Assembly: GCF_036014175.1 (NCBI RefSeq)
Contig: NZ_CP107917.1
Location: 6,634,001 to 6,698,000, forward strand
DNA from: Streptomyces sp. NBC_00443
GTDB taxonomy: Bacteria; Actinomycetota; Actinomycetes; Streptomycetales; Streptomycetaceae
DNA length: 64,000 bases
Reading direction: 5' to 3'
The position numbers and the translations under genes are program-made. Below the pieces are notes generated by a model. The model searched no databases. It saw only the letters and a list, made by a program, of their open reading frames with translations, and was not told where the DNA came from. How positions within the stretch are numbered: the stretch's first letter is position 1; every line of letters starts with the position of its first letter. Below are positions 28,753 to 37,599 of the stretch, piece by piece.

Positions 28753-29258
28753 TTACCTCCCAACGTCGTGCTGCCGCAGCTCCAGGCACCTCAGCCATTG
28801 AACAAGAGCCGCCCTTGCCATCCGCAGCGAATCCTCTGCAAACCACTCGTCCACGAAGCCGGTCCTCGCAGTCCGCTGTACGACGACGAACAGATATTTG
28901 GCCACAGCCGTGAGGCGTTCCCTGTGCGCCACTGCCAGGAGATCTTCGTGCTCCGCGTCGGCCCCGTACCTGGATGGCACCCCACGCAGATCGGTCTCGC
29001 GAGGCCGGGACACGTCGGCCGGCGACGAGCCGACCTCAACGGCCGCCTCCCGGCCCACATCCGATTCAGCAGGCGTAGTGACGCCACCGACCGCAGCACC
29101 TCGCCGACGATCGCTGCGAGATCCGCCAGGTCTGCTGCTACCTCTTCCCCGGCTTCCTGGGTGAATGGTTGCCCCAGGCGTTCCCCGGCAGCCTCGCCGT
29201 GTGCACCAGCTTCATCGATCACGCAGTAGTAGCGTTCACCCGGCGAAGGCCGCTCCAT
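28753..29258 (-). pseudogene. Frameshifted remnant of an unrecognised gene
   Basis: Two minus-strand reading frames read like one protein broken by a frameshift near 29070. The first runs from ATG 29258 (MERPSPGERYYCVIDEAGA...LADLAAIVGEVLRSVASL). The second continues at 29060 (GREAAVEVGSSPADVS...) to a TAA at 28753 and contains a helical end (LTAVAKYLFVVVQR, RMARAALVQWLRCLELRQH). Third-position GC bias is moderate in both parts. No family is recognised. It could also be spacer with chance open frames. Confidence 0.35.
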
Positions 29259-29753
29259 CGTGGCGATCGAGGCTCTCAGCATGCCCGCCGTATCCTCGCC
29301 GAAGGCGAAGATTGCGCAACACCAGGCGATGACCATGACCAGGTTCCAGCAGCTGATCGTGGCCCGAACTGTACGCCGACGAGGGCCTGCACTCTACTCA
29401 GTGAGGGTTTGGACGCTGCGGACCGACTGCCCCAGAAGCGACACAGCTCTGCTGGACGGTTTGGTACCGGGGCAGGGACTTGCTGGTGCGGGGGAGACGG
29501 GACGCATCCGCGCTTGCGTAGCCGTCAAAGTAGCCACGTTGGTGGACATTACGCCCATCTGTGCACGTCATAGCTCTGCGACGGCTCTCCCCGGCGTACA
29601 GCCCGACTCGTCTGCCGCCACTTGTGGCTTTGAACGCTGTTGCAATTCTGCTGCCTCCATGTGCCGACCCGCGTGACCTACGGCGAGGTCACGTCGCCAG
29701 GTAGGCTCTTGGGATTTCGCGTCCGGAATGCATGAAAGCGAGAACCATCCTTT
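29259..29753. other. Intergenic spacer without a recognisable gene
   Basis: About 500 bases between the broken remnant and the ABC-F gene. Reading frames here are short and lack codon bias. The composition is less GC-rich than in the genes around it. The last 60 bases must contain the ABC-F promoter or leader; no clear attenuator stem was found by eye. This is the seam between the defence island and the antibiotic cluster. Confidence 0.5.
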
Positions 29754-31373
29754 ATGGGTCACGTGGAAGCAGCGCATCTCGAGTACTACCTGCCCGACGG
29801 GCGGATACTCTTCGGGGACGTTTCATTCAAGGTTGCCGAGGGTTCCGTCGTCGCTCTCGTGGGTGCCAACGGCGCCGGCAAGACCACCCTGCAACGGCTG
29901 ATCGCCGGGGAGTTGAAGCCCCACGGGGGCACCGTGACCGCCAGTGGCGGCCTCGGGGTGATGCCGCAGTTCATCGGGTCCGTCCGGGACGAGCAGACCG
30001 TTCGGGATCTGCTGCTCTCCGTGTCGCAGTTACCCGTGCAGGAGGCCGCCGCCGCCGTGGACGAGGCGGAACTCCGGCTGATGGAACGGGATGACGAAAC
30101 GACGCAGATGAACTACGCGGAGGCGCTGAGCGACTGGGCCGAAGTCCGGGGCTACGAGGCTGAGAACCTCTGGGACATGTGCACGACTGCGGCGCTCGGC
30201 ATCCCTTATGAACGAGCGCGCTGGCGAGAGGTGCGCACCCTTTCCGGCGGTGAGCAGAAGCGGTTGTGTCTGGAGGCTCTGCTGCGTGGGCCCGAGGAGG
30301 TGCTGCTGCTCGACGAACCGGACAACTTCCTCGACGTGCCGGGCAAGCGCTGGCTGGAGGAGCGGTTACGGGAGACCCGCAAGACGGTCCTCTTCGTCAG
30401 CCACGACCGGGAGTTGCTGGCTCGCTCCGCGGAAAAGATCGTCAGCGTGGAGCCGGCCGCCGGGGGAAGCGACGTCTGGGTGCACGGCGGGGGGTTCGCG
30501 ACCTACCACGAGGCTCGCGATCAGCGCTTCGAACGGTTCGACGAGCTGAGCCGGCGGTGGCACGAGAAGCACGCACAGCTGAAGCGACTGGTACTGGACA
30601 TGCAGCAGTACGCCGCGCGCAGCGATGTGATGGCATCGCGGTACCACGCGGCTCAGACCAGGCTGCGGAAGTTCGAGGAGGCCGGAGCGCCGACGCAGCC
30701 GCCAAGGCCGCAGAAGATCACGATGCGTCTAGGCGGCGGCCGTACCGGTGTTCGGGCCATCACCTGCCACAACCTCGAGCTGACGGGGCTGATGAAGTCG
30801 TTCGACCTGGAAGTCTTCTACGGCGAACGGGTGGCGGTCCTGGGCGCCAACGGTTCCGGGAAGTCGCACTTCCTGCGGCTGCTCGCGGGAAATGACATCG
30901 AGCACAGCGGAGAGTGGAAGCTGGGAGCGCGCGTCGTGCCCGGACACTTCGCGCAGACGCATGCTCACCCGGAGCTCACAGGCCGCACCCTGTTGGAGAT
31001 CCTCTGGGAGGAACACGCTCTCGACCGCGGCGCCGCTACGTCCGCGCTGCGTCGCTACGAGCTGAGCCGACAGGCAGAGCAGCCCTTCGACAGGCTCTCC
31101 GGCGGGCAGCAGGCGCGCTTTCAGATCCTGCTCCTCGAACTCCAGGGCACCACGGCGCTGTTCCTCGACGAGCCCACGGACAACCTGGATCTCGAAAGCG
31201 CGGAGGCACTCCAGGCGGCGTTGAGCACCTACGAAGGAACCGTGCTGGCCGTCACGCACGACCGGTGGTTCGCCAAGAGCTTCGACCGCTATCTGCTCTT
31301 CAGCGCGGACGGCCGGGTCCGCGAGACTCAGGAACCGGTGTGGGACGAGGGCCGGGTTGCCCGCAGCCGGTGA
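29754..31373 (+). CDS. ABC-F ATPase, likely ribosome-protection self-resistance
   Basis: A 539-residue soluble protein with two ABC domains and no membrane segments, the ABC-F layout. Domain 1 has Walker A GANGAGKTT (about 38), signature LSGGEQKRL (about 163) and LLLLDEPDNFLD. A charged helical linker follows (RRWHEKHAQLKRLV, about 265). Domain 2 has Walker A GANGSGKSH, signature LSGGQQARF and LFLDEPTDNLD. ABC-F proteins act on ribosomes, either as translation factors or by displacing antibiotics. Next to a cluster for a presumed ribosome-targeting peptidyl nucleoside, self-resistance is the best reading. Two TTA leucine codons, at 30030 and 30366, make its translation depend on the bldA tRNA. 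Confidence 0.85.
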   Translation: MGHVEAAHLEYYLPDGRILFGDVSFKVAEGSVVALVGANGAGKTTLQRLIAGELKPHGGTVTASGGLGVMPQFIGSVRDEQTVRDLLLSVSQLPVQEAAAAVDEAELRLMERDDETTQMNYAEALSDWAEVRGYEAENLWDMCTTAALGIPYERARWREVRTLSGGEQKRLCLEALLRGPEEVLLLDEPDNFLDVPGKRWLEERLRETRKTVLFVSHDRELLARSAEKIVSVEPAAGGSDVWVHGGGFATYHEARDQRFERFDELSRRWHEKHAQLKRLVLDMQQYAARSDVMASRYHAAQTRLRKFEEAGAPTQPPRPQKITMRLGGGRTGVRAITCHNLELTGLMKSFDLEVFYGERVAVLGANGSGKSHFLRLLAGNDIEHSGEWKLGARVVPGHFAQTHAHPELTGRTLLEILWEEHALDRGAATSALRRYELSRQAEQPFDRLSGGQQARFQILLLELQGTTALFLDEPTDNLDLESAEALQAALSTYEGTVLAVTHDRWFAKSFDRYLLFSADGRVRETQEPVWDEGRVARSR

Positions 31374-31438
31374 CTGCGGAAACCCGGCGCCGCCTGCACC
31401 GCTGATCCCGGTGGACTCCGCGAGGCGCTTCCGGGCCG

Positions 31439-32419
31439 TCAGTCGGCCGCTTCGCGCAGCAGGCCGGTTTTGCCGATGAGATAGGCCAGTTGGGGGCGGC
31501 TGCGGGTGCCCAGCGCCTCCGAGGTCTTCTTGACGTGTGTGGCAACGGTACGGACGCTCATGCCCAGTCGTTTGGCAATGGCCTCGTCGGTGAATCCGTC
31601 CACCATGAGCCGGAGCACCGCGCTGCGCGTCTCGTTGGTGATGAGCGCGGACCGCTGGGAAACGGACTTCCGGTCGACGGATCGGGCACGCGCCCACATG
31701 TACTCGAACATGGTGGCCAGGCAATTCACCAGACCTGGGTGCTGCACCATGAGCGCGGAAGAGCTGCGGTCGCCTCCGCCCGGAATGAACGCGACCCTCC
31801 GGTCGCAGATGATGACTCGGTCGAAGACCTCGTCCAGCGTCCGGACCTGGGCCCCCACGTCCGTCACCCGCTCGATGTAGGCCATGGTGGGGGCGTGTGT
31901 CCGCACGGTGTGCTGGTACAACGTCCGCTGTACGACACCTCGTTGGTTGAGTTCCAGGTCCCGTTGTAACGCCTCCATGAGCGTCTGGGGTGACCGTCCG
32001 CCGCCGGGCTGTGCCGTGAGCAGTTCTTCCTGGCACGACTGAACCGCCTGCTGAAGTGCCGTGGCGATCATGGCCGAATCGTCCAGGGTCTCCACCGGGG
32101 CCACCCACTGCCGATGGGTCTTGTCGTAGACGTGGCGTATCCCGTCAATGGCGAGCAGTACTTCCGCCAAGGCTTTCTGATGGTTTTCTATCTCGCGTTC
32201 TAAGGGCTGCGCCGCGCTGGCATAAGCCACATCCGGAGGAACCGCGAGGTAGGATTCGGCCAATTCGGGGTCGGGGCGCAGCAGGCCGAGCTGTAATACA
32301 CACTCGGGAATGTCCCCGGAGACGCCCCCGTCGCAGATCGCGGACTCGTAGACGTTCAGCCCACGCTCACAGATCTCCATCATGTCCGTTTTGTCTCCCT
32401 CGTGGGTATTTCCGCACAT
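31439..32419 (-). CDS. LuxR-family transcriptional regulator of the nucleoside cluster
   Basis: The 326-residue protein starts at ATG 32419, with AAGGAGA 6 nt upstream. The C-terminal 65 residues are a LuxR helix-turn-helix (RLMVDGFTDEAIAKRLGMS, then VRTVATHVKKTSEALGTRSR). The N-terminal 250 residues carry no recognised domain and resemble the sensor part of single-component Streptomyces regulators. It is divergent from the CMP-hydrolase-like gene across 124 bases, so it probably controls the operon starting there. Three TTA codons (complement of 31967-31969, 32201-32203 and 32294-32296) mark it as a bldA-dependent pathway-specific regulator, active late in growth. Confidence 0.88.
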   Translation of the reverse strand: MCGNTHEGDKTDMMEICERGLNVYESAICDGGVSGDIPECVLQLGLLRPDPELAESYLAVPPDVAYASAAQPLEREIENHQKALAEVLLAIDGIRHVYDKTHRQWVAPVETLDDSAMIATALQQAVQSCQEELLTAQPGGGRSPQTLMEALQRDLELNQRGVVQRTLYQHTVRTHAPTMAYIERVTDVGAQVRTLDEVFDRVIICDRRVAFIPGGGDRSSSALMVQHPGLVNCLATMFEYMWARARSVDRKSVSQRSALITNETRSAVLRLMVDGFTDEAIAKRLGMSVRTVATHVKKTSEALGTRSRPQLAYLIGKTGLLREAAD

Positions 32420-32543
32420 GCGCGTCTCCTTCATGTTCTGTCCTGCAGATTCATGCTCGCATGACCTTCTTGTGTTCGACGTGCGACACGAGATCTTCTG
32501 GTCGTCCGAGAGCGTCGGTAGAAACGGACCGAGGTGCAGGCAA
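32420..32543. promoter_or_regulatory. Divergent promoter region between the LuxR regulator and the biosynthetic operon
   Basis: This 124-bp region is AT-richer than the genes around it and must hold the leftward promoter of the regulator and the rightward promoter of the biosynthetic operon. No clear inverted repeat was found. It is the most likely binding site of the LuxR-type protein. Confidence 0.5.
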
Positions 32544-33095
32544 ATGTCGTACGTCTTTCTTGCTGCCCCGTACACGCAGTGGATGGATTGGTCCACTGGG
32601 GAACTGAAACCGGATCGCAAAGAACAGCTTCAGACGCTTCGTCAGGCATTCATCGACCGAGGGCATGCGGTATTCAGCGCGCATCACAATGAACAGTGGG
32701 GCGAGGCCTGGCTGGCACCCGAGATCTGTACGCCTGCGGACTTCCTCGCCGTGTCGAACGCGGACGTCATGTGCGCCATCGTCAGCGAGCCGCCGTCGCC
32801 GGGCGTGATGATCGAGATCGGCTGGGCGTCCGCACTGGGAGTTCCGATCGTCCTGCTGCAGGAAGGCACGTCCGCGCCGGCCCTGGTGGCCGGAATAGGC
32901 GAGGTCACCAGCGCCACGCGGCGGGGCCTCGCGGACGAGTTCACCGAGGGGGAGTTGGCCGACATCATGACCGCCGTGGAGAAGGGGGCCTCCTCCCCGT
33001 GCGCCCTGCGGGTGGCCGAGCCGGTCGTCGGCTATCCGAAGACGTCGCTCCCGAACGGCTACGAGGCGGTCGAGCGGCCCATCGGCGATGTCTGA
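32544..33095 (+). CDS. Nucleoside 2-deoxyribosyltransferase-like CMP hydrolase (BlsM/MilB-like)
   Basis: A 183-residue protein. YVFLAAPYTQW at the N-terminus, a middle NADVMCAIV strand and PSPGVMIEIGWASALG, in which E91 is in the place of the catalytic glutamate, fit the nucleoside 2-deoxyribosyltransferase fold. In blasticidin and mildiomycin clusters a member of this fold (BlsM, MilB) splits CMP or hydroxymethyl-CMP to give the free base for the nucleoside. The next gene is a cytosylglucuronate-synthase-like enzyme, which supports that role here. ATG 32544 starts exactly at the conserved strand. The 3' end overlaps the next gene by 8 nt. Confidence 0.75.
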   Translation: MSYVFLAAPYTQWMDWSTGELKPDRKEQLQTLRQAFIDRGHAVFSAHHNEQWGEAWLAPEICTPADFLAVSNADVMCAIVSEPPSPGVMIEIGWASALGVPIVLLQEGTSAPALVAGIGEVTSATRRGLADEFTEGELADIMTAVEKGASSPCALRVAEPVVGYPKTSLPNGYEAVERPIGDV

Positions 33096-34293
33096 CGAGC
33101 GGGTGCCCGCGGGCTCGCGTCCCCTGCGGATCCTGGCTTCCGGCGTGAACTTCGGGTGGGGAAGCGCGGGCAAACTCTCCAGCGTGCTCCAGGCTCTCGG
33201 CGCCCGGACGGACCTGGAGGTCACGGGTGTCGGCACCGAGCTGGGGCGTCCGGTGCTGGCCGGCCTCGGCATCACCCGATGGCGTACGGTCGACGCGGCG
33301 GACGCCGCTCAGGTGGACGCGCTGGTCGCCGAACTGGCCCCTGATCTGGGGCTGGTGATCCTGGACCCGGAGCTGGCCACGGCTCTGCAGAACGCCGGCT
33401 GTCCCGTGATCTACGTCGACAGCCTGCCGTTCCTGTGGACTGAGCACGACCCCTTGCCCGTCGACGTCGCGCTCTACTGCGCCCAGCGCACCCTGCCGCT
33501 GCCGCCCGCAGCCGAATCGGCCCTGGGCCGGGTGGAGAACCTGACCTGGGTCCCGCCCATCGTGCCCGACTCCGTCGGTCTGTCCCGGGCCGCGCAGCGC
33601 ACGAGGAGCGTTGAGATCTCCCCGGATGCCGGTCTCGCCGTTCTGAACCTCGGCGGGCTGCACTCCCCGTTCACGGGCAGCGCCGACGACTCGTATCAGC
33701 GCCTGGTGCTCGAACCCGCGCTCCGGGCGTTGTCGAGGATGGCGGTGGAGCGGGTGGTGATCACCGGGAATCTGGCACCGAACGCGGTCGTGCCCTATCG
33801 CGGCCCGATGACGGTGGAAGTCCGCAGCTGTGCCCACGGAGAATTCGTCGATCTCCTGCTCGGGGCCGGATGGATTCTGACGTCACCGGGGCTGACCACC
33901 ATGCTGGAGATCGCGGCGATCGGCAGGAGCGCGGTGCTCCTGCCACCCCAGAACCTCAGCCAGGTACTCAACGGAGATCTGGTCGAATACGGCTGCTCCC
34001 CGCAGCTGCGGACTTTCTGGCCCGCCCACGTGCTCACCCGGTCGAGCACCGACACCTGGCACCGTGAGGGCGAGGAATACGCCGTCGAGCGTATCCGGGC
34101 GAGTATTTCGGCCGCCTGCTCGAAGTATCTTCGCGACGGCGTGGTACACGAGCTCACCACCGATATCGAAAAGGGCCTCGCTCTGCTCGCGAGCGGCGCC
34201 CCGTCCTTCGCTCGAATCGCTCAGGATTTCAGTGGGGCCGAGCGTGTTGCGGCAGAGATCCTGTCCCGCTGGGCCGAGCCCGCTGATGCTTGA
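33088..34293 (+). CDS. Cytosylglucuronate-synthase-like glycosyltransferase (BlsD/MilC-like)
   Basis: A 401-residue GT-B-type protein. It begins with a first-strand motif (ILASGVNFGWGSAGKLSSVL) that I associate with cytosylglucuronate and hydroxymethylcytosylglucuronate synthases, which join the free pyrimidine base to UDP-glucuronate. The C-terminal half has a UDP-sugar-binding type sequence (LLLGAGWILTSPGLTTMLEIAAIG) followed by LLPPQNLSQVLNG. The gene overlaps the CMP-hydrolase-like gene by 8 nt and precedes a radical SAM gene, the order of enzymes expected for CMP to cytosine to cytosylglucuronic acid to its decarboxylated form. The donor sugar is inferred from the family. Confidence 0.72.
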   Translation: MSDERVPAGSRPLRILASGVNFGWGSAGKLSSVLQALGARTDLEVTGVGTELGRPVLAGLGITRWRTVDAADAAQVDALVAELAPDLGLVILDPELATALQNAGCPVIYVDSLPFLWTEHDPLPVDVALYCAQRTLPLPPAAESALGRVENLTWVPPIVPDSVGLSRAAQRTRSVEISPDAGLAVLNLGGLHSPFTGSADDSYQRLVLEPALRALSRMAVERVVITGNLAPNAVVPYRGPMTVEVRSCAHGEFVDLLLGAGWILTSPGLTTMLEIAAIGRSAVLLPPQNLSQVLNGDLVEYGCSPQLRTFWPAHVLTRSSTDTWHREGEEYAVERIRASISAACSKYLRDGVVHELTTDIEKGLALLASGAPSFARIAQDFSGAERVAAEILSRWAEPADA

Positions 34294-34306
34294 AAGGTGG
34301 GGAAGT

Positions 34307-35299
34307 ATGGAGAACTCTCGGAGGAAGTACCTTTTCGTTCGCATTCTTGAGGCGTGCAACGCCGACTGCTTCATGTGCGAGTACGCGCTGTCCCGTGACA
34401 CCTACCGGTTTTCTCCCGAGGACTTCGCCGAGTTGATGCCGGACGCGATCGCGTCCGGAGTGGGCTACGTGCGATTCACCGGCGGTGAGCCGCTGATGCA
34501 CCGCGAGATCCTGGAACTCGTGCGCCTGGGTGCCGAGAACGGGATGAAGATGTCCGTCATCACCAACGGCATGTTCCTCCCGCGCTTCGTCGATCGGCTC
34601 GCGGACGCCGGCCTCGCCCAGGTCATCGTGAGCCTCGACGGTTCCTCGGGTGAGACCCACGATGTGTACCGCCGTTCACCCGGAATGTTCGACGCCGGAA
34701 TGGAGGGCCTGCGACGGGCCGGAGAGCTGGGAATCATTCCCCGGGTCAACACCGTTGTGGGCCCGCACAACTACGCGCAGATGCCCGACCTTCAGCGGCT
34801 GCTCACCGACGCGGGCGTCAAGCAGTGGGAACTGTCCGCCATCAAGCTGGGCCGGGAGGTGCGCTATCCGGATCGTGGAGACGTCCTGGTGACCTGCGAT
34901 CCCATCTACGCGGCCGACCCCGAGGAGATGCTGGTCCCGCTGGGAAAGAGGTTCTACGGGGACACTCCCGACGAACAGGAAGCCTATTTCGAGAATTCGA
35001 TCACTCCCCGGCCTTCCGGACCGCTGTGCCTGGTGACCGACGACGTCATCTACCTCGACGGCAAGAACGGCCGCGCCTACTCGTGCAGTTGTCTTCCGCA
35101 CGTGGAAGGCGAGGACGCCGGCGGCGCCCCGCTGCGCGACACGTCCGGGAAGGTGGACCTGGCCGGCCCCCGGTTCCGCGAGCACGCCGACGCGTTCAAG
35201 CTGAACGGGCCCTCCCTGTGCAACGGCTGCTCCGCCACCGCCGCCGGATACAGCGACGATCTCGCACGACTCGGCGCGGTCCCGGAATGGAGCTACTGA
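34307..35299 (+). CDS. Radical SAM enzyme (BlsE/MilG-like)
   Basis: A 330-residue protein. The iron-sulfur motif is CNADCFMC (CxxxCxxC) near residue 16, and the SAM-binding strand shows as VRFTGGEPLMHREI. Cysteines near the C-terminus (SCSC, then CNGC) suggest a second cluster of the SPASM or twitch type. BlsE of blasticidin is a radical SAM enzyme that decarboxylates cytosylglucuronic acid; the same role fits this position in the operon. ATG 34307 is chosen because AAGGTGGGGAAG precedes it and the conserved part begins at once. The next gene starts three bases after the stop. Confidence 0.8.
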   Translation: MENSRRKYLFVRILEACNADCFMCEYALSRDTYRFSPEDFAELMPDAIASGVGYVRFTGGEPLMHREILELVRLGAENGMKMSVITNGMFLPRFVDRLADAGLAQVIVSLDGSSGETHDVYRRSPGMFDAGMEGLRRAGELGIIPRVNTVVGPHNYAQMPDLQRLLTDAGVKQWELSAIKLGREVRYPDRGDVLVTCDPIYAADPEEMLVPLGKRFYGDTPDEQEAYFENSITPRPSGPLCLVTDDVIYLDGKNGRAYSCSCLPHVEGEDAGGAPLRDTSGKVDLAGPRFREHADAFKLNGPSLCNGCSATAAGYSDDLARLGAVPEWSY

Positions 35300-35302
35300 T
35301 CC

Positions 35303-36256
35303 ATGACGACACGGCGCACGTCCGCGCAGACGGGCCTGAGGGTCCTGACCGCCGCCCTGCCGGGAGATCCCGAATCGCACACCGTACTGCGCTGGATCTG
35401 CGCTCACCTGACCGAAGTCGAACTGGTGCCGGGCCAGCGGACGGGCTCCGGCGCCGACTCGCCGGACGAGCCCGCCGACGTCGCGATCATCTGCGACGAC
35501 ACCGTCCTGGCCGAGCGCACCGAACGGTCGGGAACCGCGGTGGTCTTCGTGTCGAGCACCGGGACTAGGCCCGTGAGCGGCTGGCCGCCCACCCGGCTCC
35601 GGAGTCTGCATCGTCCTGGCTGGCTACCGGACTCGGGGTCGCAGGGCGTCCACCAGGCCGGGACGGTCGCGCCACCCCGTGCGGTTCGCGCCCGGCACGG
35701 TCAGGGAGCGCTGATCCGCCTGGCCGTGCCGGGCGCCGGACAGGCCGAGGCATGCGCCCGTCTCCTGCGCAGGGCACAGGACGCGCTCACGGAAGGTGCG
35801 CACTGCCCGGTCTCCGCCGTGCAGCTGTACGGTCCGGGCAGCGCGAACGTCGCCGAGAAGCTGCGGACGCTCGTGCCGGGCCCCACTGTGTTCGAGGACG
35901 GGGATCCGGCAGCCGAACGGGCCCTTGCCGACGTGTCACTGCTGGTCTCCTCACCGGGCCTGACAGGCGTGACGCTGGCACAGACGGCCCGGGTCCCCCT
36001 TGCCCTGCTGCCCCCGTTCGACGCCGTCCAGCAGGAGGCCGCTTCCGTGCTCGCCTCCGTGGGCGCACCCCTGGTCGTACCGAGCGGCGACCGGGACGAC
36101 TGGACGTACGAGGCCGGAACGCTGCGCCGCGCTCTCGACGCCCCGGAAGAGCTGAGCGTGTGGACCGACGCCGCTCAGCGGGCGGCCGGCGACGATCGGC
36201 GCGGGGCGCAGCGCATTGCCCGCAGAGTCCGCCAGCTTCTGCTCGCCCCCATGTAA
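35303..36256 (+). CDS. Second glycosyltransferase-like protein, paralogue of the cytosylglucuronate synthase
   Basis: A 317-residue protein. It is shorter than the upstream transferase and has a weak N-terminal half. The C-terminal half carries ADVSLLVSSPGLTGVTLAQ and ALLPPFDAVQQE, which echo the SPGLTTMLEIAA and LLPPQN of the protein encoded two genes upstream. It is therefore likely a divergent GT-B paralogue. It may be a second transferase for another sugar, a partner subunit, or an inactive relic. Four bases separate the radical SAM stop codon from its ATG, so it is in the same operon. A run of Arg/Pro/Gly around residues 95-140 makes part of it look degenerate. Confidence 0.55.
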   Translation: MTTRRTSAQTGLRVLTAALPGDPESHTVLRWICAHLTEVELVPGQRTGSGADSPDEPADVAIICDDTVLAERTERSGTAVVFVSSTGTRPVSGWPPTRLRSLHRPGWLPDSGSQGVHQAGTVAPPRAVRARHGQGALIRLAVPGAGQAEACARLLRRAQDALTEGAHCPVSAVQLYGPGSANVAEKLRTLVPGPTVFEDGDPAAERALADVSLLVSSPGLTGVTLAQTARVPLALLPPFDAVQQEAASVLASVGAPLVVPSGDRDDWTYEAGTLRRALDAPEELSVWTDAAQRAAGDDRRGAQRIARRVRQLLLAPM

Positions 36257-36317
36257 TGCAGGTCAGACCACGTGTGGCTCGCCAACTCGGCGCCTCCACC
36301 GATCTCTTGGAGCCTCT

Positions 36318-37481
36318 ATGTTGCGCAGACTGCCCTACGGAGCGAACTACCTCGAATGGGAGGAGATGCATGAGCTTCGAAGTGCCGTCGACGACAAGTC
36401 GCTCTTCCGGTACATCTCCTCCGGCGTCAGCGTGTCCAGCCGACTCGAGGAACTGGTCGAGGAACGACTGGGTGCCACCAGGGCACTGGCGGTGCACAAC
36501 GGAACCGAGGCGCTGCGGCTCGCACTCATGGGCACCCGGCCCTGCGCCGGTGATCCGGTGTACATACCGGCGGTCACCTTCGTCGCGGTGGCCGGCGCCG
36601 TGCTCTCCTGCGGTCTGGTGCCGGTGCCGGTGGACGTGGACGAGCGCTTCGGCCTCGACTCGGCACTCCTGCCGGCGGACGCACAGCGCGTGATCGTCGC
36701 GCACATGGAAGGCATGGTCGGGCCTCTCCCGCAGGACGTGCCCTATCTGATCGAGGACTCCGCCCAGGCGATGGGAGGTCGGCACGCCGACGGCCGCCAC
36801 GCGGGCACGGTCGGCTATGCGGGAACGTTCAGTTTCCACCATGCGAAGGTGCTGACGTCGGGTGAGGGCGGACTCGTCGTCGTCCGGGACCCCGACGACT
36901 GGGAGGTGCTCCGCTCGTACCACGACCACGGCTCCGACCGGGAGCACGGCAAGTATCCGGTGTGGCGTGAAGGCGCCTTCTACGGCGAGAACTTCTGCGC
37001 CAACGAGGCCGTGGCCGCCGTCCAGCTCCAGCAGTTCCGCCACCTCGACGAGATCCTGGCGAGCCTGGAGCGGCACCACGCGATCCTCGCCGAGGAGCTT
37101 CCCGACCGCTCGGACATCAGGCGGGTCGTACGGACCGGCGGAGACGTGAAGGTGAGCGTCCGGATCGAGCTGGGGTCCCGCGAGTTGCGGGACCGCGCGC
37201 TGGCCGACCTCACCGACCGGGGCCTTGCGTGCTGGACGCTGGACAAGTACTTCCTGCCCGAGCACCCCGTCGTGCGGGATCGTGTGTCCGTGTACGCCGA
37301 CGGGTTCCCATGGAACCTCGACGACGGTGCGCAGCGCTACCGGCCGCGCAGTCGTGACGGCTTCCGTGCCACCCGCGAAGCGCTCGGACGTACGCTGTGC
37401 CTGCCCCTGGCCCCGGAGCTGGACGAGACCGGCCAGACCCAGGCGGCCAAGGAAGTGGCCGCCGCGCTGGCCGCCCTGTAG
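36318..37481 (+). CDS. DegT/DnrJ/EryC1/StrS-family sugar aminotransferase
   Basis: A 387-residue PLP enzyme. VHNGTEALRLAL is the cofactor-phosphate loop, VYIPAVTFVAVAGAVL follows, EDSAQAMGG holds the aspartate that pairs with the pyridine nitrogen, and FSFHHAKVLTSGEGG has the Schiff-base lysine. These enzymes aminate keto-sugars. In the pathway proposed here it would place the amino group on the decarboxylated cytosyl-sugar, as BlsH is thought to do in blasticidin. ATG 36318, with GGAG six bases upstream, begins the conserved sequence. It lies 61 bases after the transferase-like gene in the same direction. Confidence 0.85.
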   Translation: MLRRLPYGANYLEWEEMHELRSAVDDKSLFRYISSGVSVSSRLEELVEERLGATRALAVHNGTEALRLALMGTRPCAGDPVYIPAVTFVAVAGAVLSCGLVPVPVDVDERFGLDSALLPADAQRVIVAHMEGMVGPLPQDVPYLIEDSAQAMGGRHADGRHAGTVGYAGTFSFHHAKVLTSGEGGLVVVRDPDDWEVLRSYHDHGSDREHGKYPVWREGAFYGENFCANEAVAAVQLQQFRHLDEILASLERHHAILAEELPDRSDIRRVVRTGGDVKVSVRIELGSRELRDRALADLTDRGLACWTLDKYFLPEHPVVRDRVSVYADGFPWNLDDGAQRYRPRSRDGFRATREALGRTLCLPLAPELDETGQTQAAKEVAAALAAL

Positions 37482-37599
37482 CTCGACCGTGGCGAGATAT
37501 CGCCGAGTTCTCGAGATGCTGATCGGGGCGGCCACGTGCCCATGGTCCGTGCGCTTCTTGGCCGTATCCCTGCCTCGTTGATGGAAGAGACGTGTCCTC

